A DNA stretch of 64,000 bases, from NCBI GenBank assembly GCA_958295665.1, contig OY282560.1:269243315-269307314 (forward strand), read 5' to 3'. Within the stretch, counting starts at the first letter, position 1; each line of letters begins with the position of its first letter. Made by a program: the position numbers and the translations under genes. Positions 1 to 12,330 of this stretch are shown in pieces. The notes below the pieces were generated by a model. It saw only the letters and a list, made by a program, of their open reading frames with translations, was not told the origin of the DNA and did no database searches. The DNA comes from Tipula vernalis (Eukaryota; Arthropoda; Insecta; Diptera; Tipulidae).

Positions 1-110
1 TCACAAAAATGTTTCTCATTTATAAGAACTTAACTTAAAAAAAAACCGAATTTAGGTAATTAATTTATAATCAATAAAAAAAAATCGACCTTTCTGATCA
101 GCTTTTAAAC

Positions 111-1525
<1,415 letters not shown>

Positions 1526-1872
1526 TTTGAATTTTCATACTATGAAATCTAGAATAATTAAAAAATTTATAAATTGAAATAAAATAAATAAATATGTATG
1601 TGTACTAATTATTTACATATAAAGAAATATATCATACCGACTAGAAACTCAAATACACTATGACGCAAATTTGTTGACGTTTATCACAAAAACAAAACCA
1701 AAAAACTTCTCGCCATGCCTTATAATACGTGGTCGAAAATAAAAGCGAGAGCGAGTGTCTATTCGTCTAGTGCAAAATCGGTTTTTCTCGCTTTTAGCTA
1801 AAAGTCGCTCAAAAAAGCGACTCGCCTGTGCAAAATCCCAGTCCAGTGAAATTTATGAATCATTTACGTAAA
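1526..1872. other. AT-rich spacer upstream of the Myb/SANT-like gene
   Basis: No gene seen. It contains a short GC-richer block (about 1735-1830) with repeated GCGA/TCGC words that can fold on itself. It lies 5' of the minus-strand gene and so would hold its promoter, but no promoter motif can be named with confidence. Confidence 0.5.
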
Positions 1873-2365
1873 TGTTCAGTAATGAAGGCAGTAATGTAAA
1901 ACCATAAAAATAACGATTCGACAAAGTGAAAGTCATAAAATGTTCAGTAACCCAAATTTTTAATGTAATCTGGGACCACAAAATTAACGATTTGGTGAAG
2001 TAAACTAGACCAACAAAAATACTTAAAACGTATACGTATATGTTCAGTAATCAAGACTGACTTATTACAGTCATATAAAACCACAAAAATTGCTATTCGG
2101 TAAAGTAAAACCGACATCTAAAAGCTCAGTAACCCACCGATTCGGTGAAGTAATTTTGACCAGTACAAATTCTAAATGATTTCCGTGTTCAGTAGTAAAG
2201 GCTGACTTCTTACAGTAATGTAAAACCACAAAAAAATCGCTTCGGTAAAGTAAAATTGACACATAAAAATAATATTATAGTATACGTAAATGTTCAGTAA
2301 TACAAACTAATATTTTACAGTAATCAGGGACCATAAAATTATCGAATCGGTAAAATCGGTCTGCC
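1873..2365. repeat. Degenerate tandem repeat, units starting TGTTCAGTAA
   Basis: Six diverged units start at 1873, 1941, 2041, 2123, 2187 and 2291 (spacing 64-104 bp). Each begins with a variant of TGTTCAGTAA, followed by words like ACCACAAAAAT and CGGTAAAGTAAA. The units alternate in form, which suggests an older higher-order repeat of about 150-170 bp. No coding potential. Confidence 0.7.
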
Positions 2366-2735
2366 CAAAGAGCACCAAAATACGTTCTTTTGTAGGTATT
2401 CCGACAGTAATTGCCCGACACGGTAATCAGTATTTCCTAGGTAATTTTGCGGGTCAAAAATTACAAAATGTTTGTCGGCTATATAAAATGTATAGAAATT
2501 CTTAAAATAATTTGAATAACATGAAAACACAAGGATTGCTAAGGTATCTTGGTCAGAAATCAGAATTAAAAGTCGGATTGTTAATTAAAAAAATCATGTT
2601 TTACGTAGTTTCCCTATTTTACAGGCTAAATTTCTCGTGATGTTTATTATTTGCGAGACTGTAATGTTTGCTTGGTTTTATAAAACTTCTAATGACAGAA
2701 ACAAAATTTCCCATCCCTAATAAATATTTTTATCC
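2366..2735. other. AT-rich stretch without recognisable features
   Basis: No gene, long repeat or convincing reading frame seen. Confidence 0.5.
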
Positions 2736-3072
2736 ACTTTTGATATATAACAGTCCGATAACTATGTTGATTTCAAATAAAGAAAATGTAAAATAACCCA
2801 TTGTTATTGTATAACCCACGCTGCTAGGGGCAACGTGAGTTATATTTGGTATAACAAAATGTTGAGTAGTCATTGAAAAATTATTCGTAGCAAAATTGAA
2901 TGAAAAACTATATTCCAAAAGTAATTAAATTAAAGTTCACCATGACAATTTAAAGAACGGTCACTATGATAAAATGGATTTCAAAATTCAATGCTCTAGT
3001 GTGAAAACACAAAATGAAACTATTTCTTATTAATTTACGAAATTTATTTCAACAAAAGTGGATAAAACGTTG

Positions 3073-3191
3073 TATGGCACTCGTGAGCAAAGAGATATTA
3101 TCCACTCGGAATAATGTCCCACTCGGCTATCGCCTCGTGGGACAAACTTATACCTCATGGATAATATCTCGTTTTGCTCACTAGTACCATA
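3073..3191. repeat. Multi-stem imperfect palindrome A
   Basis: Stacked stems separated by asymmetric bulges: TATGG/CCATA, GTGAGCA/TGCTCAC, AGATATTATCCA/TGGATAATATCT and GTCCCAC/GTGGGAC. They close on the 14-nt loop TCGGCTATCGCCTC (3123-3136). Confidence 0.85.
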
Positions 3192-3380
3192 AATAACTAT
3201 TGTCCACGACTAACGTATAATATACTCATTATACGTTTGTTTCTTCAATTATAATGATATCCATTATTCACTGCCAGTTTATCTAGTAGTCCCTTCTTTT
3301 GTTATTCACTACTACCAAATAAAAATTTCATTTTTGGAAATTTTATCTAGTAGTCTCTTGCCATTTTCATTATTTGTAGT

Positions 3381-3628
3381 GTTTTTTTATTCGCCCCGGA
3401 TAGCTGCTATCGAGAGCCGTCATATGAAAAGTGGCTCCGGATAGCGCTCCGTATAAATAGGTAGAGCCAAATATTTTTTATATCAAGTTTTCGCTAAACA
3501 ATTGAATTAAAAATGATAGTTTGATGTTAAATAAGTTTAGTTTACCAATAAATAGCGCGTCAAATTTAAATTTAGGCGTATAAAAATGACGGCTCTCGAT
3601 AGCAGCTATCCGGAGCGAATAAAAAAAC
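3381..3628. mobile_element. MITE with 43-bp terminal inverted repeats
   Basis: The ends 3381-3423 and 3586-3628 are inverted copies over 43 bp with one mismatch, including the core GGATAGCTGCTATCGAGAGC. The 248-bp element has no coding capacity. The inverted repeat copy near 37440-37480 lacks it, so it inserted into copy 1 only. The TSD is unclear because the flanks are AT-rich. Confidence 0.85.
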
Positions 3629-3748
3629 GCGCTTATTATTAAACTTAGACGTCAAAATGTCGACGGAAGTTATTTTACGTTTACTTAAAGGATTTGATAG
3701 TAAACCACAATTTTTTATCGGTCGTGGACAAAGAATCGTATTCTACTC

Positions 3749-3848
3749 GCATATAATGGCTGTTATTCACTCAGATGATTTACGACACTCGCCTATCGGC
3801 TGGTGTCGGAAAACTTCATCTTCGTGAATAACATCTATCATTATATGC
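3749..3848. repeat. Multi-stem imperfect palindrome B
   Basis: Stems GCATATAATG/CATTATATGC, GTTATTCAC/GTGAATAAC, AGATGA/TCATCT and CGACAC/GTGTCG are separated by asymmetric bulges. They close on the 14-nt loop TCGCCTATCGGCTG (3789-3802). Its stems are unrelated to palindrome A but its design and loop are alike. Confidence 0.85.
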
Positions 3849-3880
3849 TCGTTGAATAATATACTATTTTAACCTACCAG

Positions 3881-4996
3881 CACAGAGTACATAATTACCC
3901 AGAGGCACATCTTTCATACTTGACCGAGGTATATAAACTAAATTAACATGAATTTATTTGAATTATTTTCAAGTATTGGGACAAAACGGGATAACGATAT
4001 TTACAACATAACTATGTTGATCTTTATCGATCCTATGATTTATTAACAAAGCAAATATTTTATAGCCCATCTCACTTTACATTAATATTGCAACCATGTT
4101 GTACTATGAAACAAAAAATGTATCATTGTAGGCAAAATACATATGTACAAGATTTATATACAATTTGTAAGCAAGATCACCACTCGATATACAAAAATAT
4201 ATAAAATAAATGCACGTGTTTATCTATGTGTGTGTCGATCGAAAAAAGAATATGAAATAATAAAAGGAAAAAATTAAAAAATCCTCTAGTGTACAAGGTG
4301 TATTAAAATAAACCATTTTTTGGTATAATAATAGACAAAAACGATTGTCGATTTCCGAAATTAACGTGCAACCTGTAGCAATATATTTTTTGTAAATATG
4401 AATGTCTCGACTGGATATGCGAAAATGTATATGTTTTTATTCTTACAGAATAGCAATATGTACTTACATACTCATACTCGTAAATATTATTTTGATCCAA
4501 TTTTGTTTACATTTTGAATCCATAAATGCAATAATCATGTAATAATAAATATTTTTAGTTCTATCGATTCTAATTCTATTCTGTTATGTAGGTACTTTAA
4601 TATTTATGTCAATAAGATAGAGGAGATTCTTACTCAATTTCAATGTTTCAAAATGTTAAATTTGTTAAAACAAACTTTTGAAAAAGGAATAGAAATAGTT
4701 AGGTGATTGATTGTTTTGATTTTTTAACCGGTCATTAACCTTTATATTTTATTGTTTTGATACTTATGTTTTTCATATTCTGCTCCTCATTTTCATAAAA
4801 TTTTTTAATAATTACAATTTAATATGGTAGGAGGGAGGAAATGTAATCTTTTAATCGCAATTTAGGATTTGATAACAATTATGTAAGCATAAGTATTCAT
4901 ATAATTAATTGGTACAGAGACGATTAAATACAGATATAATACCAGATCGCTATCCGATGCCCCACATTCAAAACTTTTCCATTAATTCCGCCATAT
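3881..4996. repeat. Left terminal inverted repeat of the P-type element
   Basis: About 1116 bp, reverse complement of 8975-10089 with few differences. It begins CACAGAGTAC after the CTACCAG duplication. A 65-codon frame found in both arms (4303-4500 minus, 9470-9667 plus) is explained by arm identity and is not called as a gene. Confidence 0.9.
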
Positions 4997-5129
4997 AAGG
5001 CATACATTTATCTGACTCCTACTAGGCCTGTGATAAAGGGGCAGTGCTTGTAGTTATAGGCCATTATGATATATAGGAGGCAATGATAATATATGCAATA
5101 ATATACATACATAGATTTATATATTATAC

Positions 5130-5360
5130 CAAAACCAACAAAAATGTTTATACAAGCCAAACAGTACAAACACTTAAGGTATAAAAAAGTACATTAAGGC
5201 GTAGTATTAGTGATGCATACAAATAAATCAGAAAGTATATATACACAAAACAGATAAGTATAGGTGATACATTCATAATAAATATAGTGTACATTTTTTG
5301 TGATAGAATCTGTGTAGGGCGCGAACGAGACGGCTTGTATAAACATTTTTGTTGGTTTTG
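5130..5360. mobile_element. 231-bp MITE nested in the P-type element
   Basis: Perfect TIRs of about 28 bp (outer end CAAAACCAACAAAAATG) are flanked by a perfect 7-bp duplication ATTATAC (5123-5129 and 5361-5367). Its ends and right-hand ~190 bp match the right end of the 3-kb element at 21896-24885, so it looks like an internally deleted derivative of that family. It lies between the left TIR and the transposase start, where it could affect the promoter. Confidence 0.9.
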
Positions 5361-5670
5361 ATTATACGATTGTGATAGTAGTATGTGTGTATTACAGTTA
5401 TGAAATCACTCACGTTTGATGTTCATAATAAATTTAGTTTGGATGTTTTCTTCGAACTAGAAACTGATTCTATTTGTGGACATATTGAAGATTATTAATA
5501 TTATATTAATAAATAATTAGTATTAAAGAAGTTAAATTTGTCGTAAATCACCGGATCAGTCTCCGTTATTCTTACGTATGTATCAAACTATAGGGTCTAT
5601 AATATCTAAAATATACAACAAACTTTATTTTATGAAAATATTTTATAAACATTTAGGTTATAAATAAAAT

Positions 5671-8274
5671 ATGGCATCTTCAAAAAGAATAAATACATGT
5701 GTAGTGCCCTGTTGTAAAGCATCATCATCCAAATCCACCTCGCAATTTTTTAAATTTCCAAGCGACCCAAAGAGAAGTTTGGTCTGGATGACTTCAATTG
5801 GTTTATCAAAAGAAACTTTGACAAACAAACATAACTATGTCTGTGAACGACATTTCTTGAGTGGATGTATCACTGCAAATCGTCGGTTAACTAAAAATGC
5901 GGTACCGTTTTTGAATTTAACAAATAATTCTGATATTGAACTATCTGATAACATACAAACACCAGTTGATGAGAGAATCGATACTGATAGTTTTGATAAT
6001 TTATCAATTAGTAATTTAAACAAATTTACATCACAAATAACACAAACTGATCCTTTGGATGAGGATGTGGAATTCTTAAACATCATTAATAAACTCAACT
6101 GCGGTCATTGTGAAATAAAAAACGACAAAGATTATATTTGTCGGAAGTGTAAGCAAAATAAAAAAGATAGTTTTATATACAGAAAAAAATTAATTCTAGC
6201 GCAAAAGAAAATCAAAGAATTCCGAGTTAAATTTATTAATTTGAAAAGAAAATTTAATAATTTAACTAAGAAATATAAACAAATTCGAAATAATAGTGTG
6301 GATGAAATGATTGATCAAGTTAAATCGGCAAACGAGCCTACAAGAAATGTGTGTAAACTTCTCTTAAAGGAAGATTACTATTATAAAGAAAGCGACAAAA
6401 CATTTGCACAATGTTTATACTATAAATCTGCGACGACCTATAAATATTTAAAATCAACGTTTCAACTTAAATTACCCTCCATTTCGTCAATATATTCATG
6501 GTCACCAATAAAATTCATTTCACCGGGAACAAACTATGTTTTGTTAGATCAATTAAAGCATTTGTTTTTAAATATGTCAACAACATCGCGTATATGTGTT
6601 TTATCTTTCGACGAAATTGCCATAAGAAAAGATTTAGTAGTAAATCCTTTAACTAATAAAGTTGAAGGTTACTGTGATAATGGTAATAATAGGTCGAATC
6701 AGTTAGCCACTTCAGCAATTTTTTTTATGCTACGTGGTTTAGTGGGGATTTGGAAACACGTACTAAATTATACTCTAATTAATAATTATATCAGTGTTAG
6801 TGAACTTTCAGAGCTTATTTTAAGTAACATAAAATTGTGTAGTGACATCCTAAACTTAGAAGTGGTTATGTTAACCTGTGATCAGGCCCCAACTAACGTT
6901 GCGATATATAAACATTTTGGTGTTTCACCGGAAAAACCATACATTTTAGTAAATAACAAACCAATTTTTGTGCAATATGACCCACCACATTTGCTTAAAT
7001 CAGCAAGAAATGCCATTATAAAACATCAGTTTCATCATTCAGACTACGGTATCACAGACTTCAACGTAGTAAAATTAATTTACGATCAAGAAAAAAATCA
7101 AAAGGTTAAAATGTTGCACAAAATAACAAAGAATCATATGGATCCCAATAGTTTCCAGAAAATGAGTGTAAAACTAGCTGCCCAAATTTTAAGCAACACT
7201 GTTTCTTGTGCTATTCGGACTACTTTAAAAACTTCACCAGAAACGTTTGAAAACTATTTGGACCATGCTATACCTACGGCAATTATTATAGAACGATTCA
7301 ATAATATATTTGATTGCCTTAACTGCCGCAACTTTTTTTCGAAAAATCCATATGAACAGCCACTCAAAGTTAATAATAAAATATACACTTATCTAAAGGA
7401 AAGCTTGGAATTTCTAGGAAACTTAAAAATTTTGTCAAGTAGCCAAAATTATTTTAAGTTTATAAAGGGTTTTCAACTAACCGTATCTGCTCAATTAGAA
7501 TTGGTGAAATATTTAAATTCTAAGCATTCAGTTGATTTTATATTAACGGGTAAGACTAACCAAGATGCATTAGAAAATTTGTTTTCTGCATTGAGGGGCA
7601 AAGGCGGATATAATTTCACACCGTCGTGTTATGAAATTGGAGTGCACTACGCAAATATTGTAGTAATGAAAATTTTATTTAATTCGCTACATTCTAATTG
7701 TTTACCAGACGATTCAGAAAATTTAAAACTAAACTGGAAACAATTTAAAGACGAATACAATAAAAGTTTAAAATTACAAGCTCCGGAAGAAAATGAAGGA
7801 TCGAATTCTATTGAAATGTTGCTGAATTTGGAAGAATTTAGTACGTTGACAACAAATGCTATTGCTTACTACGCTGGGTACTGTGTTTATAAAAAAATTG
7901 ACTGTGATCGATGCACAGAAAAACTTTTAAAAACCGATGAACATATTAATGTTCACGATATATTTACTCATGAAAAAAATTATAAAAAAAATCTTCATAA
8001 TTCCAATTTTGGATCTTTAAAGGCTCCATCAGAACAATTGTTTGCAGTTTCCCAATTTTTAGTTAAAGTTTTTGAAATATTTTTTAATCAAAAAAGCTAC
8101 ATAAACAATATTTGTGATGAAATGACTAATTTCTGTTTAGCAAAATTAAAAAGTGAATTTCCATCATTTTTACCCAGTGAATCTGAACCATGGCCACATT
8201 ACGGTCTTATTAAAATTTTTTTTACTAGTTTTGCTTCGCAAAAATTGCAGGTGGGTAATAAAAGACCAAAGTAA
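5671..8274 (+). CDS. THAP-domain P-element-like transposase, 867 aa, intact
   Basis: An unbroken reading frame of 867 codons. Residues 1-83 form a C2CH THAP zinc finger: C10 and C14, W39, C58 and H61 in YVCERHF, then AVPF at 77-80. Residues about 165-215 are Lys-rich and helical, like the dimerisation segment of P-type enzymes. The RNase H-like catalytic core follows. Acidic residues in family-typical contexts are D314 (SFDEIAI), D404 (LTCDQAPTN) and E635 (TNQDALENLFSALRGKGGY). The long gap between the second D and the E fits the GTP-binding insertion domain. It would cut and rejoin element ends in the nucleus. The start ATG at 5671 is the first before the THAP domain. Close relatives by family are THAP9 and the Drosophila P transposase. 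No intron is needed, unlike canonical P. Confidence 0.93.
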   Translation: MASSKRINTCVVPCCKASSSKSTSQFFKFPSDPKRSLVWMTSIGLSKETLTNKHNYVCERHFLSGCITANRRLTKNAVPFLNLTNNSDIELSDNIQTPVDERIDTDSFDNLSISNLNKFTSQITQTDPLDEDVEFLNIINKLNCGHCEIKNDKDYICRKCKQNKKDSFIYRKKLILAQKKIKEFRVKFINLKRKFNNLTKKYKQIRNNSVDEMIDQVKSANEPTRNVCKLLLKEDYYYKESDKTFAQCLYYKSATTYKYLKSTFQLKLPSISSIYSWSPIKFISPGTNYVLLDQLKHLFLNMSTTSRICVLSFDEIAIRKDLVVNPLTNKVEGYCDNGNNRSNQLATSAIFFMLRGLVGIWKHVLNYTLINNYISVSELSELILSNIKLCSDILNLEVVMLTCDQAPTNVAIYKHFGVSPEKPYILVNNKPIFVQYDPPHLLKSARNAIIKHQFHHSDYGITDFNVVKLIYDQEKNQKVKMLHKITKNHMDPNSFQKMSVKLAAQILSNTVSCAIRTTLKTSPETFENYLDHAIPTAIIIERFNNIFDCLNCRNFFSKNPYEQPLKVNNKIYTYLKESLEFLGNLKILSSSQNYFKFIKGFQLTVSAQLELVKYLNSKHSVDFILTGKTNQDALENLFSALRGKGGYNFTPSCYEIGVHYANIVVMKILFNSLHSNCLPDDSENLKLNWKQFKDEYNKSLKLQAPEENEGSNSIEMLLNLEEFSTLTTNAIAYYAGYCVYKKIDCDRCTEKLLKTDEHINVHDIFTHEKNYKKNLHNSNFGSLKAPSEQLFAVSQFLVKVFEIFFNQKSYINNICDEMTNFCLAKLKSEFPSFLPSESEPWPHYGLIKIFFTSFASQKLQVGNKRPK

Positions 8275-8974
8275 AAATAAAAAACCAAATCCAACAACTA
8301 AAAATACTCAGGCATCCAAAAAATTGAAAGTTTTAAGCCATTAAAATGAATTTTTGATATTTGATTAATTATTACTTTTGTTTTAATTGGAAAAATCGCA
8401 TCATTATTTTAAAATTAATCAATGCAGTTCTTCAATGGAAATTTTCATTGATTGAATGATTGATTAGACTTGTAGGACCAAGCGCTGGGCAAGTATCCCG
8501 GTTTGCCAGGCCACATCCTACAGCCGTTTACATATAACAATAGGTAAGGATAGGAAAGGTGTTTTTTTTAGGAGAGATGGACGTGTATGTGGCGTTTCGT
8601 AGTCCAAATCGAAAATATCACTAAATTCGAAGAGGCCAAATGACGACGGAATCAGATTATATCTTGTTTCCATGTAAATTAATGGAAAAGTTTTGAATGC
8701 GGGGATTGGGTAGCGGTCTGGTATAATAATTGTATTAAATCGTCGCTAATCCGCACACTATTAAATTTGTAGCGGCGCGATTCGTCATCACAACAATGCG
8801 AATCGTCGTCACTACAAATTTAACAATTGAAAATAATATAATCTGAAAATTCGCTAGAACTGGTGTGTACAAATAGTAGGACCTTCAGACCGCCTACAAA
8901 TTTAAACTATTAAAATAATTTTAAATAATTCGGTCTTAATAATTAGAACTAAAAATATTTATTATTACATGATT
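8275..8974. other. 3' non-coding part of the P-type element
   Basis: Contains a partial extra copy (8673-8725) of the inner end of the right TIR, in the same orientation as that arm. It also has an imperfect hairpin at about 8763-8823 with 22-nt arms (outer part AAATTTGTAG, inner part CGATTCG). No further gene seen. Confidence 0.6.
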
Positions 8975-10089
8975 TATGGCGGAATTAATGGAAAAGTTTT
9001 GAATGTGGGGCATCGGATAGCGATCTGGTATTATATCTGTATTTAATCGTCTCTGTACCAATTAATTATATGAATACTTATGCTTACATAATTGTTATCA
9101 AATCCTAAATTGCGATTAAAAGATTACATTTCCTCCCTCCTACCATATTAAATTGTAATTATTAAAAAATTTTATGAAAATGAGGAGCAGAATATGAAAA
9201 ACATAAGTATCAAAACAATAAAATATAAAGGTTAATGACCGGTTAAAAAATCAAAACAATCAATCACCTAACTATTTCTATTCCTTTTTCAAAAGTTTGT
9301 TTTAACAAATTTAACATTTTGAAACATTGAAATTGAGTAAGAATCTCCTCTATCTTATTGACATAAATATTAAAGTACCTACATAACAGAATAGAATTAG
9401 AATCGATAGAACTAAAAATATTTATTATTACATGATTATTGCATTTATGGATTCAAAATGTAAACAAAATTGGATCAAAATAATATTTACGAGTATGAGT
9501 ATGTAAGTACATATTGCTATTCTGTAAGAATAAAAACATATACATTTTCGCATATCCAGTCGAGACATTCATATTTACAAAAAATGTATTGCTACAGGTT
9601 GCACGTTAATTTCGGAAATCGACAATCGTTTTTGTCTATTATTATACCAAAAAATGGTTTATTTTAATACACCTTGTACACTAGAGGATTTTTTAATTTT
9701 TTCCTTTTATTATTTCATATTCTTTTTTCGATCGACACACACATAGATAAACACGTGCATTTATTTTATATATTTTTGTATATCGAGTGGTGATCTTGCT
9801 TACAAATTGTATATAAATCTTGTACATATGTATTTTGCCTACAATGATACATTTTTTGTTTCATAGTACAACATGGTTGCAATATTAATGTAAAGTGAGA
9901 TGGGCTATAAAATATTTGCTTTGTTAATAAATCATAGGATCGATAAAGATCAACATAGTTATGTTGTAAATATCGTTATCCCGTTTTGTCCCAATACTTG
10001 AAAATAATTCAAATAAATTCATGTTAATTTAGTTTATATACCTCGGTCAAGTATGAAAGATGTGCCTCTGGGTAATTATGTACTCTGTG
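8975..10089. repeat. Right terminal inverted repeat of the P-type element
   Basis: About 1115 bp, inverted copy of 3881-4996, ending GTACTCTGTG just before the second CTACCAG (10090-10096). Confidence 0.9.
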
Positions 10090-10096
10090 CTACCAG

Positions 10097-11758
10097 ATCA
10101 AAAATAACTACTACCTCACAAATGTTCAATTTCAATTTATTTAAACCTCTAATTAATTAATTTATTTTCTATTTTACGTAACCAAATCGGATAACGCATA
10201 AAAAATGCGCAATAAGCAAAAAAAAAACTCCAAAATCGCCCACTGAGTCACCACCCTATTTCCCAGGGTTGAAATGTTATAGTAAAACAAAAGATGTTCG
10301 ATTTCGTTTGGAATGATTGTATGTATTTTACAAAAATAAAGAATCTTGCTCCAAAATCTTTTAACGAGGTTAACCACCCAACCTACAAAAAGTTATCAAA
10401 AATTCGCTGATAAAATCATATAATGGCTCCAGAAATAATAAACTAAATTATTAGTTTTTAACTACCATTTTTAGAAAACCGAATAGAAAACAAAAAAATT
10501 GGGTTCCTTATATTATCTATCTACTCATAAAATGATATATTAACGAGATATCGTAAATAAAATTAATATTTCTTCTTTATCTTAAAGACAGATATAATTA
10601 ACGAAAATAAATTACACAGCAGAAAAAAAAAACAAAATCTTTTATTTTATAAAAATTTGTTTTTTTTTTTTTTGCTTTTCAATTTTGTTTTTGTTCTTAG
10701 TTGGTTGATTGTATATAATTCTATTTAATTTTTTTCTTGTGTAATTTTCTAACAAAAAAAAAAAATTGTAAATGAAAAGCGAAATATAATAATAATTAAT
10801 TGTTCTTCAAATAAGAAGAAGAAGAAGAATAAAGTAGAATATTTTAGTTTGTTTTATAATTCGGTTTCTTTGTATATTTCATTTTTGCTTACTGAAGTAA
10901 AGATACAAAAATTGTAAAACGCGTCCAAATTCGTATAATATTTTTTGCTTGTTTGCTTTCTTTTCTTTTAAATATTTTTTTTTTGTTCTTCTTCTGCACT
11001 TAATTGCCATCCCCTTATGTTTACCATTCTAGATACAATTTTTGTTTTCTTTATTGTATTTGAAATTAAAGAAATGAAAACAATTTTTTTCTTGTGTAAT
11101 TTAAAGTTGTATATAGTCGAAAAGAAAATGTTTTTATTATTACAATTATTTCTTTTCTTTTGTTTTTCAGGGCACTCGAAATGAGGAAATAATAGTAGTA
11201 ACACAAAGCACTTCAAAAGCATTTAAATTAATAAATTAAAACAGAGCGAAATGAAACGAACGCAACATTTTAAAAATAAATTTTATAGTTTTAATGGTTG
11301 GTTATTAGAATTATTTATGATCTAAATTAAAACTTTTTTTTTTATATTTGCTTTGTATAAAATGTATAGAAAATATTCCATTTTGTCATATTATTGTAGC
11401 TTGGCTTACTTATGGCGGATATTTTTCAATTTTTTTTTTTCGGTTTGATGAAATTTATGTAATAATAACAATAATTAACGATATAATAATCCCTATCGCA
11501 CTGCGAGTGGTCTTTCCGGGGAAATTGTACAGGATTTACACACAATTAATCTTAAATATTTTTTTTTTTTAAATGGATTATAATATTTTTGTTGTGTATC
11601 GTTAGTTAGGGGTAAACTGATATAAAAACGATCCTAAAATGAATTGTGTTTGTAAATAATTATTTTATCAAAAAAAAAAATAAATAAATTTGGTTGGAAA
11701 TAATTTTTAAAATTAAATCAATGAAAGTAACATTGGAAGAAGATGAATTTTGTAATAT
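10097..11758. other. AT-rich non-coding stretch
   Basis: Long A and T runs and an (AGA)n run near 10816. No convincing gene, repeat pair or transposon end seen. Confidence 0.55.
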
Positions 11759-11763
11759 GATGC

Positions 11764-12085
11764 TGTAAAGTTCTCGCTTTTGCTCAGAACTTGTATATTT
11801 GATGATTATTAAGATTACCACTGGTGGGGTCTTAATAATCTTGAGAATGAAATAAACATACGATTGAAGGTAAATTTATTCTGATTTTTATATTTCATTT
11901 GCTTGAATTTTTATACAAAATTTGTTACATTATACAAAGAAATAATAAAAGTATAACGTCTAGTAAGCATTTAAAATTGGCTTTGCCGGAAAAACGGTGT
12001 TGAATAAAGAACAAATTATTTAATGCATAAATTTGTTATATGACCTGTTGTATGATTCACGTTATTTAATGAATTGGTAACAACA
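11764..12085 (-). repeat. LTR (3' LTR in coding sense) of BEL/Pao element 1
   Basis: 322 bp, TGTAAAGTTCTC to GGTAACAACA on the plus strand. It holds two perfect hairpins: AAGTTCT/AGAACTT (11768-11792) and an 11-bp stem (11804-11814 with 11830-11840) with loop TTACCACTGGTGGGG. In transcript sense these lie near the 3' end of the LTR, close to the primer site. Confidence 0.9.
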
Positions 12086-12330
12086 TACTCCCGGGCGGCT
12101 GTAATTCTAGCGGCGTTGGTTATTGGCTCGCCTGCTTGGTTGTTATCTAGGTGTGGCGCTATGGTTTGGATTGGAGCTCGGCGTATTATTCCTGAGTGTT
12201 ACATCTGTCGCCAGTTGAGTTGGTTGTATTGGCAGTGTTTCCTAAGATCGATCTTCAATTGGTAGTTTGCATAGCTTCGTTATTGGCCGCTTGTATATTG
12301 CGTCCGTACACTTGACTGTGGCTGCTCGCA

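Larger units (their letters stand above)
2740..3872. repeat. Dispersed repeat, copy 1, containing two multi-stem palindromes
   Basis: This non-coding repeat is found again in reverse orientation at 33395-33484 and 37014-37640. It carries two complex imperfect palindromes (3073-3191 and 3749-3848) and is interrupted by a MITE (3381-3628) absent from the other copy. The P-type transposon begins directly at its right end. Module order differs between copies, as if the family can occur in tandem. No protein is encoded; the superfamily is unknown. Confidence 0.75.
3881..10089 (+). mobile_element. P-type (THAP transposase) DNA transposon with ~1.1 kb TIRs
   Basis: A 6.2-kb element bounded by inverted repeats 3881-4996 and 8975-10089 that match closely along their length. 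It is flanked by the direct repeat CTACCAG at 3874-3880 and 10090-10096, read as a 7-bp target duplication. The ends start CACAG, which fits the loose CANRG pattern quoted for P-type elements. It encodes one intact transposase (5671-8274). Canonical Drosophila P has 31-bp TIRs and 8-bp TSDs, so the kilobase arms are unusual. A MITE sits between the left arm and the gene. An intact ORF and closely similar arms suggest a recent insertion. Confidence 0.88.

Noticed and set aside
4303..4500. 65-codon frame, nearly identical to the one at 9470-9667
   Set aside because: Both lie in the inverted arms of the P-type element; identity follows from the arms and there is no recognisable domain.
5671..8274. 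Domesticated host THAP gene
   Set aside because: Kilobase inverted repeats and a matching 7-bp duplication show that it is a transposon gene in place.
8153..8344. Alternative frame overlapping the transposase end
   Set aside because: A shadow frame with low-complexity Lys-rich tail; the main frame ends properly at 8274.
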